A stretch of 64,000 nt of DNA from Chondrus crispus (taxonomy: Eukaryota > Rhodophyta > Florideophyceae > Gigartinales > Gigartinaceae). Under the pieces are notes generated by a model, which was not told the origin of the DNA, ran no database searches, and was given only the letters and a program-made list of their open reading frames with translations. Both the position numbers and the translations under genes were made by a program. Where the stretch lies: contig NW_005178626.1 of NCBI RefSeq assembly GCF_000350225.1, positions 289,056 to 353,055 on the forward strand, read 5' to 3'. This document shows, in pieces, positions 54,929 through 64,000 of this stretch. The first letter of the stretch is position 1. Each line of letters opens with the position of its first letter.

Positions 54929-56706
54929 AGACGGTCTGAGTTTCGAAGGAACCTACTATGAAAAGATTCGGAGAATATAGATCAGTTAACGTCACGTATC
55001 ACACTTTGAATAAGACCTTAAATCAGGCCATTACGAGACCAATGTAGATCAAAAAACAGTAAGCTCGCAGATCCCCGTATCAGCCTTCCTGACAATCCCA
55101 CGTAGAGGCTTGAGCGTTGCGCACTATCACTTCAACACTAGCGGCGGTCTTCTTCACTTTCATGTTGTGTTGAAATGCGATATCGATATTTTGGGCAAAT
55201 TGAATACGAATGTAGGAATAAAACGAAGGCATACGAGCAGGGGTTGAGTTCTTGATGTATTTTTCATATGTAATGTATGATGAGACGTGGACGCCATCAT
55301 CGCACACGAAGAAAATGTCTGTTTCGCGTGGAGAGGCTGACATTTACGTTTGGTATTCTGTTGCCTTTACATACAGTAGCAGTATGCAGGCAGGTTTTTG
55401 GATGGTTCAACTTGCAACGAATGCAGAAGGAATTAAGGAGGACGGGGATTTATCCGCGGTGAGCAACGTGGGCGTTCATGTGGACTTGCTTCTTCTTTCA
55501 ATGTAGAAGCAAGATCCTGGTTTGAAACACGGGGAGAGGAAAGTTAGATGTATTCTACGTCGATATTGTACAGAGTTTTGAAAGATGGGCACAGCGCAAG
55601 ACTTTGACGTGGTCATTCTAGTCAGCTCCCTGCTCTGCATTAGGCGAAATGGTGAGAAAGTTACGGTGGTATTCGGATATTGGTAGCATGGACTTTTCAT
55701 GTGGGTGTCTAGTTAGCGGTGCACTGCCGCCTGTCTCTCGAGTCCGAAGAAAGTTTCCCTTGTGTTTGAATCCCTGTAGGGGTGAGACGTTCAGGGCGGT
55801 TGGTTCTGCGCTTGCTTTCATGGGGACACTGGGAAAGAGCAAATGGAGGCGGTTTTGTTTCTTATTCGGGCATATAAAGTAACGGAGAAAGAAACATTGA
55901 GAGGCGGAGACCGATCGGTCAAACGCGACACGCCATGTAATGAATAACAACAGTACATAGGTATGTATGTATGGAATCTCGTATGTATGGTAGAAGAGTA
56001 GCATTGGAGTTATGAGTGATAAGATGCGGTGGGCAGCAATCAAGTACGAAAGAGGGGCAGGCGCGGTGTGTTGAAGCAATAATTATGCAAATAAAATGCG
56101 GGAAATGTGGGGGATTTAGAGGTTGGGGAATCGGAAGGATATCACTGCTAGGACGCCGCCCTGTCTTGAAATAAATTGAAGCCATTTCGATAGACAGTAA
56201 ATATTAGAGGGTCGAGACTGGGGCGTGGCAAAGCTGTATGGGGGGCTCAAGAAGGTACGGGAAGAAAGAAGGACTGAAGCATGGGATGCCTTAGCGGCGT
56301 CGTATGGAATACAGTGCAGCGGGTGCGTTCGGTTTAGAAGAATTGTGGTGTGGAGCAAAGGGGCGAAACGTGTACAGTAAAGCACAGTAGATGGCAGAGC
56401 AGTGCGAGATGAATGAAGAGAAGGTTTATCCTGTACCGGACTGTACGTGCTGTGCTGAAAAGGGATCCTGAAGGAAGGGCATGGTTAATGTCATGAGAGC
56501 CATACGTGCACACGTAGCAGACGCAAGACAGAACGATCAGCTCACCTCACCCGCCGCCGGCACACAGATCCGTGGTCTCCCCTTATAAGGTAAAGTTTTA
56601 GGCAGGCTTTAGGCATCTGTAAACGGAGGGATTGATCTTGTACCGCAGTTAACGAGGGACACATACACTACCTTCACGCATCGTGTGCAAATAATAAAAG
56701 CTTACA
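54929..56706. other. Single-copy-looking stretch with small uncertain ORFs
   Basis: No repeat match to the rest of the window. Small frames exist on both strands (minus 55618-56079, 153 residues; plus 55252-55506) but none has a recognisable motif. GTATGTATGTATGG at 55963 is a short simple repeat. It may include the 3' end of the H3-tail gene and exons of a minus-strand gene. Confidence 0.4.
55080..55343 (-). CDS. Hypothetical protein or last exon
   Basis: An 87-residue minus frame (MSASPRETDIFFVCDDGVHV, then SSYITYEKYIKN) with protein-like composition and a natural stop. No family recognised. Convergent with the H3-tail gene, 150 bp beyond its stop. Could be a terminal exon whose upstream part lies near 55600-56080, but no splice sites were established. 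Confidence 0.25.
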   Translation of the reverse strand: MSASPRETDIFFVCDDGVHVSSYITYEKYIKNSTPARMPSFYSYIRIQFAQNIDIAFQHNMKVKKTAASVEVIVRNAQASTWDCQEG

Positions 56707-57421
56707 TGTAGAGTCGACCCTACGCATTAGTGCCGCCCCGTGTAAAGACTAATAATATAGCACTAATTCGGAGCAGCACAATCAGGTGGCAGAACCACTA
56801 CCCGGCCAGAACTATGTTATTAGAGTCTGCTGTTGTTGCCTTTGACCCTGTCTCTCATGCCTAGCTTCTAGAAAAGCTCGTTTGCGGACCACATGTGCGA
56901 TAAGGCATTGCTCACATCGCACTCTACACCCAGACTCTCCAAAGACCCAAACAACCTTGCTAGCACTACAGCACTCGGTACGGCCCGCCTCTCCGTAATT
57001 TCACACTCGTCTTCTGCTACACAATCATCCATCATAGCATCACTGGCAGACTGATTCTGTAGTTCTCCACCATAATGTATTGAATCGCAAGCATCACTAA
57101 TAGAGGCTTCTGCCACAAGCTCATTAGTCTCGATCTCAATCCATTCCTCCACATCTTTCCTGCAGAATTCTGCAGTTTCTGCAAGGCCGTCTTCTGGCAC
57201 CAGGCTCAGGCGGGAGAGAAACCCTACTATACCATCCACCATAGATTTATCAATTTCAGTTTCATTTCGACCAACTTTCCCATGTGCATTCACAAGATCT
57301 GTTTGGTGATGCATCGGTACGACGTCGTGCAGACACGTGGCAAAACCTGTGTCTGCCGGTTTTAGCGGCACTAATTCGAGGGTGGCAATAATAAAAGCGG
57401 CACTATTGGGCGTCCCCCCTG
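56707..57421 (-). mobile_element. Pogo-like deletion derivative b, TA-flanked
   Basis: Right end complement CAGGGGGGACGCCCAATAGT (plus GCCGC) matches the left end of 52085. The left end GAGTCGACCCTACGCATTAG (plus TGCCGCCCCGTGTAA) matches the complement of its right end. TA flanks the right end at 57422-57423. The exact left base is uncertain by two or three positions. Lies in reverse orientation to derivative a. Confidence 0.7.
56868..57320 (-). pseudogene. Transposase C-terminal remnant, derivative b
   Basis: The minus frame is open from 57494 but everything above about 57420 is flank and terminal repeat. Inside, acidic segments (DVEEWIEIETNELVAEASIS) lead to VVLARLFGSLESLGVECDVS and NALSHMWSANELF, parallel to the end of the ORF in derivative a. 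The catalytic core and DNA-binding domain are absent. Confidence 0.5.
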
Positions 57422-57482
57422 TACTGTAAAAAGCTTTAGTACTGTACACAGACGACACAGGCAAGGCGCCTCCGTCGAGACG

Positions 57483-57717
57483 GGATCCTTCCATCCTTTA
57501 ATCTTTTAAAACATGAAGGAATAAGAATGTTCCATCTCCCCCTTTATTTCCTCTCTCTCAACGCAGACGGTGAAGACGCGAGATAACCTTCCCGCAAAAT
57601 GGTATTTTCGGACAGGGGATAATTAGTATACGGACAGAGAAGTTGTCTCTCCGCGGCAATACCAGATCATCGCAGACGACGTGAGAGAGGGTTTCAGGGT
57701 GTGAGGGGGGCATCTAG
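57483..57717. repeat. Dispersed repeat R3, inverted copy b
   Basis: Complement matches 53190-53456 (see that entry). The two copies lie in opposite orientation outside the H3-tail gene and the two pogo derivatives. Confidence 0.65.
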
Positions 57718-57728
57718 CTAGTGTCTAA

Positions 57729-57757
57729 CTAGACGACAAGCGATTTGTGTCGCCTAG
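57729..57757. repeat. Minimal family 2 MITE: termini only
   Basis: CTAG, ACGACAAGCGATT joined to TGTGTCGC, then CTAG: just the two inverted ends of family 2 with almost no interior. Followed by ACA and the CTAG of the next MITE, forming CTAGACACTAG. Confidence 0.6.
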
Positions 57758-57760
57758 ACA

Positions 57761-58115
57761 CTAGTGTGTATCGGACAGTTAGTGCTCATACACAGTGTGA
57801 GGACAAAAGTTATTTTATTTTTTATGGACAAAGCAACGCCCGATTTCACATTTGTTTTTTGCAACCACCAGGCCACTACAACACGTAAAGCACTTGCGTG
57901 TTGATTCTAGCGAAACCGAACTCGTTTACGAACATAAAGGTGTTGAAAAGAAAAACTTTACGCTAAGTTTTTGTAGCAGTAGCGTAGCAACATTGCGTTG
58001 AGGGCTTTCCATTCGGTTACCAGAGAGAAATAAAAATTGTGAACATCAAAGTTGAAAAAGAAATAAAATTGGGAGGTACTTAAGTTATGATAACGCTTGG
58101 TCGGATAGACGCTAG
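57761..58115. mobile_element. Type-3 MITE, complete, CTAG-flanked
   Basis: CTAG flanks both sides (57761-57764, 58112-58115). Ends are TGTGTATCGGAC and GTCGGATAGACG. Inside the left end lies TGCTCATACACAGTGTGAGGAC, a degenerate form of the CCTCATATGAGG palindrome (each half under 20 bases). 347 bp, non-coding. Relatives: 9876-10066 and 2603-2965. Confidence 0.8.
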
Positions 58116-59009
58116 TATCTGGACGAAAAGCTTTTTTGCGTCACTTTATACCGTCTTTTTCTTTTTCTTTACGAAATATATATTTAGGGTGTGGCGGAGA
58201 TTTGGGGTATTGTTGTAACTGGCTGCATTTGCAGGGGTAAGAAGGATACCAATGGTGAAGGTTGACTATCTACAGGAAGACATTAACAGGCACGGATAAG
58301 CCCGAGCGTGTTTGCTCTCTTTCTTCCTACTCACTCGCCTCCTCTCTCTCTCTATCACGGCTACGAACGGTTAGCGCTATATGTGCACCTCTGGCGGAGG
58401 TTTGCAATTGCGTGTGGTTCTAGACCGCAGACCCGCTCTGCTGCGAACGGTCGTACACTACTAGCTTCTAATTAAAACCATAGCGTTCTTTGGTCTCTAA
58501 TTAAAATCGTGGTGTCCTTTGGCCTCCTTCTTCAAGAACGATAGCGAAGGGTCTTTGCGGCTTTGCACTTACAGCCTCAACATTCTTTTGGTAGAATGTC
58601 TGCCTAATTAGGCCGCGGTAGTACAAACTGCTGTCAGCTTTAAAGTCTGCCGACTTACTATATCACTCACAACTGTACAGGGTACAGCACTCAGGAGTGG
58701 CGCCGGGACCAAAGCCTTCAGAAAGGTGATTTTATTGGTCTACGTGTACGGCAGGTGTCCACGTGGAGAATCACCCGCTGATGAGCAGCGGTCCTGTGGA
58801 GTGGAAGATGATGGTGGCCCCTCTATAAGAGAAAGTGGCGCACCGCGACACACCACAATGGGGGAAGAACACAACAACACTCCGACCGACCTCCTTTTGC
58901 AATAAACTTTTCTCGCTTCTGAAAAAAGGGACATCTCGCTCCCCTACGCGCACGTCCTTTCTCCTTTCCGCCTTTTTCGCCGCCAACCTGGTACTCTTGT
59001 GAAGCGGTG
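58116..59009. other. Probable LTR and leader of an LTR element E
   Basis: No gene. Contains a direct repeat TCTAATTAAAAYCRTRGYGT at about 58468 and 58498, and a primer-binding-like site at 58698. The LTR start could not be fixed because no second LTR lies in the window. Confidence 0.4.
58698..58710 (+). other. Primer-binding-like site of element E
   Basis: TGGCGCCGGGACC begins with TGG and resembles the TGGCGCC start of many retroelement primer sites. A CA-ended string (ACAGCA, 58688) eight or nine bases before could be the LTR end. Confidence 0.4.
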
Positions 59010-59335
59010 GCAAAGAAGACGGCTCCCTTCCACAGTTTGACGGTTCGAAGCCGGCCGACGCTCACCAGTTATTCTTCGTGTTTGAAAATGTAACCACTTC
59101 TGGCAAGTCGGACGAAGAAAGGGCATCTGAAGTCCTTCGCTACCTGGAGGGAGATACATTCGACTTCTTTTATCAAGCCTTTGTCAAGAACGGAGATATC
59201 AGTGCAGATGGCTCCGAGTGCCAGAAGGTCAATAAGGCCTTGGTCGAGCGGTTCGCCCCGGTTGAATCACATGAAGATGTGATTTGGGATGCGATGGCCG
59301 CTCGCCTTTCTTTCGGGGATCTCAGTGGGTTCCCC
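59010..59335 (+). pseudogene. Gag fragment of element E
   Basis: Reads LPQFDGSKPADAHQLFFVFE, then NVTTSGKSDEERASEVLRYL, DTFDFFYQAFVKNG and ALVERFAPVESHEDVIWDAM, a helix-rich Gag of gypsy type. It stops at about 59335, after FGDL. No in-frame Met heads it; the protein start is upstream and unclear. The rest of the element appears replaced by copia C. Confidence 0.6.
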
Positions 59336-59756
59336 TTTTCTCGCCTTTTACCTTTTCTGTGGTGCAGGATCAGTCCCTCCCTTATTGTTGTCCTGCAGCT
59401 ACTGTTGAGTGCGCCTCGGGTTTTTGGGGTAGGTTTACCGAGGTGCTACGTATCTACTTAAGCTCTACATTTAGTAAAGACGAGTGTGAGCAGACCGACT
59501 CACTCCATATCTTTCTACAGTCAGTTCACTACATTTATTCCACGAGAATCCGGAGACACAAACAGGTTATGGACACCAGACTACGCTTACCGCTGTTGTC
59601 GTGTATCGGTTCTTCGCTGTGTTTCTTGTTCTACTGTCTTCCTCGCTGCTAAGGAAGTTGCAGGCACTGTATCGGCAATTTCTCTCGCTGTGTGCGAGAT
59701 TGTAATTAAGAGTTATATCGCTGTGTGCGTTTGTAACTACAGTACGGGAATCCGCG
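59336..59756. other. Leader before copia C gag
   Basis: Pyrimidine-rich and non-coding. It probably contains the 5' LTR end and primer site of copia C; GGTTATGGACACCAGAC at 59564 is a weak candidate for the primer site. No second LTR is in the window. Confidence 0.35.
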
Positions 59757-60287
59757 ATGGAAGACAACAAAAAAGTGTACAAGTACCTTGGAAAACCTGG
59801 AGAAAATTTTCACCTTTGGGCGGCAAGGACAGAAGCTGCTTTGGAATCCAAGGACATACTACAAGTTGTTACCTCTGACGTGCTCTCCCAAGAAGGGGAG
59901 CTGTCGGATGAGATGAAGAAGAGTATTGCTACTGCACGCGCAGTACTGATACAAGGAATGGGAGACCGGCCTCTGCGTCTTTGTCTGAGTGCGAAGGAAA
60001 ATCCCTATCGCATGTGGGTCAGGCTAAGAGAGCGCTACGCTGTATCCAACACCGCCACGAAGGTTCAGATCCAATCTAAGTTGGCTCGCTTGACCTACAA
60101 GGGACAGCCAATGCAGGACTACATAGATACCTTTGAAGAACTGTTCAATCGTCTGGCGTCGATGAAGAGTGAAATTCCTCAGGACTTGCAGGTGGCGATG
60201 GTTTTGGCTTCCTTTGGGAATAAGAACAAATCGCCCTTTGGTCATGTAATTGCGTCGATGCAATCACAACGTGATGACTTGGATTAG
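59757..60287 (+). pseudogene. Copia C gag
   Basis: ATG 59757 (MEDNKKVYKYLGKPGENFHL) opens a 176-residue Gag of the copia UBN2/Retrotran_gag type: WAARTEAALESKDI, MWVRLRERYAVSNTATKVQI, MQDYIDTFEELFNRLASM. A single TAG at 60285 ends it. The frame then continues unchanged into the zinc knuckle and pol, so gag and pol were one polyprotein. Confidence 0.85.
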
Positions 60288-60308
60288 CAAACCACCACTG
60301 CAAGGCTG

Positions 60309-63300
60309 TTGCAGGAGCATGAAGAGCAGCTTCCTAGACCGGTAGGAAACAAGGGGTCGAGCTTACACGACCACGGACATGCTTTGTCTGCAAAGGGAGG
60401 CAATTTCAGATCTATCCGATGGAAAGCAAACAAATCTAGAAATGAGAGACGTAGATGCTTTGAGTGCAGAAAGTTGGGACACATTGCTCGTTTCTGTCCA
60501 TTGAAAGACGAGAAGACAGGAAGGCGGGGACCTTTTGTTGATGAATCCAGAGGACGTCTCGATTCAGATAGTGGAAGGGCACAGCAGGCGCTGATGCTAA
60601 TGGCACAACAGGATGTTGGAGACGAAGATTGTGCTCAGGAATGCAATGAGGACCACAAACGAGGTCCGGTAATGAATGATCACAGGCCCTCAACGGCCAT
60701 GACGTCTGTCAAGAATACAAAAGACTTATGTGATGAGTCAAGAAATATGTTTCTTCTAGACTCTGGTGCTTCCGACCACATGGTGTGGTGTCAGGAGTGG
60801 CTTGTTGACTGTCACGAGATGGAGCCCCGAGGAATCATGCTTGGGGACGGTAATAGGGTGTTCGCAACCCATCGTGGAAATCTCGTACTGAAGACAACTC
60901 TGCAGGATGGGAATGACCAGTATGACCGGCGCTTCGTTCTCCGGGGGGTATTGTGCGTACCAGATCTACACTCAAACCTCCTCTCGTGCTCCAAACTTTG
61001 TGAGCGTGGATATTCAATTAACATCAAACGAGATCGTTGCAATGGCATGTATGGGGGCGTGATGCAGTTCCAAGGAATGAGATTCCAAGGCGTGTATCGC
61101 GTCAGCGGAACCCCAGTCTATCCTTCACAACACGTGGCATGTGCAGCTGTGTTTTCCAAGAGCAAGGACGGAAACCGTGAAGATGAGAATGCAGAGAGTT
61201 CCGGTATCAAGCTTTGGCATGCACGTCTAGGGCATGTAAATACGGACAGTATCAAGGAGCTATCTCGTGTGGGAGCTGTCCGCCGCCTTGATTTGATGAC
61301 GCGGAAGAGTAAGAAAGGAGCGTGTGGCAGTTGTGTTAAAGGAAAACAGACCAAAGAAATACTGCGTACAAATAATTCGCGGTCTGACGATCGGTGTGCA
61401 GTAGTTCATACAGACGTCTGTGGGCCAATGTCCGTCCCATCGTTCTCTGGCGCTCGATATTTTGTTTCCTTTATTGACGAGTGTACTGGATACACGTCGA
61501 TTATTCCAATAGTTCAGAAGAGCGAGGTACTCAAGCACTTCATCATTTATCATGCTTGGATTGAGAAACAGTTTGGATGCGAATTGAAGAGGGTTCACAG
61601 CGACAATGGTGGAGAATATGTTGCACTGAGAAGCTACTTGCAAGAGAAGGGAATCGAACACACGACATCTCCACCATTTTCTCCGAATCAGAACAGAATC
61701 GCTGAAAGAGCCAATCGTACTATTGTTGAATGTGCTAGAACTATGCTGGAACACGCATCTCTACCAAAAACATTTTGGGCTGAGCCAGTTGTACACGCGG
61801 CAAAAATTCGAAACAACTTCTTTTCTCCAAGGAAGGGCAGGAAGACCTCGTATGAACTTATGTGCGGTCGCGTCCCAGATGTGTCCTACTTTCGGATATT
61901 CGGATGTCTGGGCTGGCGTCAAATTCCGAAAGAACTCCGCCGAAAGCTAGACGTTAAATCCGAACTGGGGATAGTTGTCGGCTGCCTAGAAAATAGGCAG
62001 TTTAAGTTATGGATACCCTCAAGAAGGGTTGCGGTACTGTCGAGGGACGTCATTGTACACGAAGATCATTTCCCTGGAGAGGACCAATTTTTAGAATGCC
62101 CAGATTCTGCACCACCCCTTGTTGATGAAGGAAACACAAAGGGGAAGAAGAGAAGTGTCTCTGCCGGAATTGTCGGGTCCCCCAGGGCTGTTTCCACCCC
62201 AACTGGTCCCACAGGAAAGACTGTCAGTGAATAAATGGCGGAGATACCACAACATGAACCGGTTCTGTCAGGCGAGCAGCTTGAGGCACTTACGTACTAT
62301 CCTGAAAAACCAGATGTGACCAGCAATGACACCGAAGAACCCGAAAGGACAGACCAAAGTGGACAGCCTCGTTACCCGCGCCGTGAACGTCGGCCACCAC
62401 TGCCGTACTCTCCACAGGCGAACATAGCAAGTGCTCTTGCGATGATGGATGCCACGGAGGTAGAGCCATCGACAGTCAAACAAGCTCTCTCAGGAGAAAG
62501 GGCTGTCTTTTGGCAAGCCGCAATTGAATCAGAACTGAAGTCCCTGAGCCAGCATGACACGTGGGAGGTCGTTGATCGACCTGAGGGAGCAAAACCACTG
62601 TCTACGAGATTTGTCTTCGCTCGGAAGCGCGACGAATTTGGAAAAGTCATCCGCTATAAGGCTCGACTTGTAGTCAGGGGCTTTCTCCAGGGCGATGTGG
62701 AACAGACATTTGCCCCTGTTGTGGATTTCACAGCCATCCGCACCTGCATTGCAGTTGCAGTGAAAAAAGGATACGTAATCCAACAGATGGATGTGCGAAC
62801 TGCCTTTTTGCACGGTGAGATTGACAGCGATGTTTACATAACTGCACCAGATGGTTTGGATCTCTGCGGAAGTGATAAAGTTCTAAAGTTGCGACGTGGG
62901 CTTTACGGACTCAAGCAGGCTCCTTGATTGTGGCATGATAAATGGCAATCAGTCATGCAGATGATGGGGTTTGACAAGTTTGTTTCAGAGGAATGCGTGT
63001 ATCTCCGGGGGACAGTATGGCTATTGCTTTATGTCGACGACATAGTAGTGATCGGTTCAGAAGAAAAGGATGTTTCTCGTGTCAAAACAGAGCTGAAGAC
63101 ATATCTTGATGTCAAGGACTTGGATACACTTCGTTCTTTCTTGGGAGTTCTATTTGTTCGAGATGAATACGGTGCATGGCTGTCACAGATGCACTACATC
63201 TCACAGGTACTTGAGAAGTTTGGGATGTCGAACTGTAAACCTGTGACGACCCCAATGTGTGAAGGGGCTTTGAAGGATATGTCAGATGGCGACCATTCTC

Positions 63301-64000
63301 TTTCTGACAAAAGCACGTACCAGGAGCTCTTGGGTTGTCTATTGTTCATTGCTACACGCACGAGACCGGACATCACCGCTGCAGTGTCCATATTGTGTCG
63401 ATACACATCGAATCCAAACCAGGTGCATTGGATTTGTCTCAAAAGGATTCTACGCTACCTACAGGGCACAAAGAGCTTCGCACTATGACTTTCCGCAGAA
63501 GAAGATGATGTACTGATTGCCTTTTGCGACGCAGACTGGGCCGGAGATCGAGTGGACAGGAGGTCAAATACCGGTGTACTTCTGCAGCTCGGGCAGTCTA
63601 CCATCGCCTGGAAGAGCGTCAAGCAGAGTACTGTTGCTCTATCCACAACAGAAGCAGAGTTTGTATCTTTGAGTGAGTGAACGAAGTTGGTACTGTGGTT
63701 GCGAAGCTTGTTGCTTGAGTTTGGCTGCAGTCAGGAAGAGAGTACAGCAGTGATGGAGGACAACCAAGGTGCCATTGTCTGGGGCACAGATGGCGTACGT
63801 CACGCAAAGCACATTGCCATTCGTCGCAACTTCGTCAAAGAAAATGTCGAACAAGGGCACATCGACATTCAGTACTGCCGTACTCAAGAAATGACAGCTG
63901 ATATCCTTACCAAACCTTTGGGGAGGATCCACTTCGAAGAACATCGCAACGGCATGGGTGTTTTCAACCTGATTCCTGCCAACGCTCGTGGCGCAAGAGA
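60309..64000 (+). pseudogene. Copia C pol, runs off the window
   Basis: Zinc knuckle CFECRKLGHIARFC (60456-60497). Protease FLLDSGASDHMV (Asp 60759). GAG-pre-integrase LWHARLGHVN..CGSCVKGK. Integrase VHTDVCGPMS, VHSDNGGEYV, NQNRIAERANRT. RT RFVFARKRDEFGKVI, ARLVVRGF, QMDVRTAFLHGEIDSDVY and the active site YVDD (63029-63040). RNase H FCDADWAGD, KSVKQSTVALSTTEAEF, EDNQGAIVW, ADILTKPLG. All in one frame except for TAA 62232, TGA 62925, TGA 63486 and a shift at the T4 run 63660-63663 followed by a TGA in the new frame. Two of the stops fit C-to-T change of a CGA codon. The 3' LTR lies beyond 64000. Confidence 0.9.

Noticed and set aside
55618..56079. 153-residue minus-strand ORF
   Set aside because: No motif, Tyr/Thr repeats from GTATGTATGTATGG, no splice sites established; not called as a gene.

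Overview
The window is eukaryotic nuclear DNA made almost entirely of mobile elements at different stages of decay. No rRNA, tRNA, bacterial operon or CRISPR signal was seen. Coding stretches lack visible introns. The mix (Ty1/copia and Ty3/gypsy retrotransposons, pogo/Tigger-like, PIF/Harbinger-like and hAT elements, and many MITEs) would fit a repeat-rich alga such as a red seaweed. That is inference from style; nothing here fixes the species.

Layout. 1-1.6 kb: broken pogo-like transposase (minus strand). 1.6-3.8 kb: non-coding repeats. 3.85-9.17 kb: copy 1 of a large dispersed repeat, with a chain of four MITEs joined at shared CTAG tetranucleotides and a gene for an unknown multi-pass membrane protein. 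10.3-10.6 kb: a ~160-bp-arm palindrome ending at an assembly gap. 10.78-15.79 kb: a complete but inactivated Harbinger-like element with a SAP-containing accessory protein and a convergent DDE transposase. 15.84-16.58 kb: a MITE flanked by TAA. 16.64-18.66 kb: a pogo-like element flanked by TA. About 18.7-23.9 kb: decayed copia element A.

24.65-36.36 kb: an 11.7-kb chromodomain-bearing gypsy element (gypsy A) with both LTRs and a large extra gene on the antisense strand between pol and the 3' LTR. It is inserted in the gag gene of another, minus-strand element (D), whose halves lie on either side. 37.85-43.73 kb: copy 2 of the large repeat, carrying a solo LTR and a more broken copy of the membrane-protein gene. 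43.9-45.4 kb: hAT transposase pseudogene. 45.3-51.7 kb: copia B with near-identical LTRs. 52.1-53.0 and 56.7-57.4 kb: two deletion derivatives of one pogo-like family, each keeping a transposase C-terminus.

The only clearly intact, non-transposon-like gene is at 54,068-54,928. It encodes a 286-residue protein whose N-terminus matches the histone H3 tail in register, followed by a domain I do not recognise. The window ends inside copia C (59.76-64.0 kb), preceded by a truncated gag and a primer-binding-like site of yet another LTR element.

Two scar patterns run through the window. TA sites are repeatedly converted to TACTGTA or TACAGTA between otherwise matching repeat copies, as expected for excision of CAG-ended, TA-targeting transposons. 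CTAG-TGT-CTAG or its complement occurs at MITE borders, as expected for excision of TGT-ended, CTAG-targeting elements. Many inactivating frameshifts fall in homopolymer runs, so some of the brokenness may be sequencing error.
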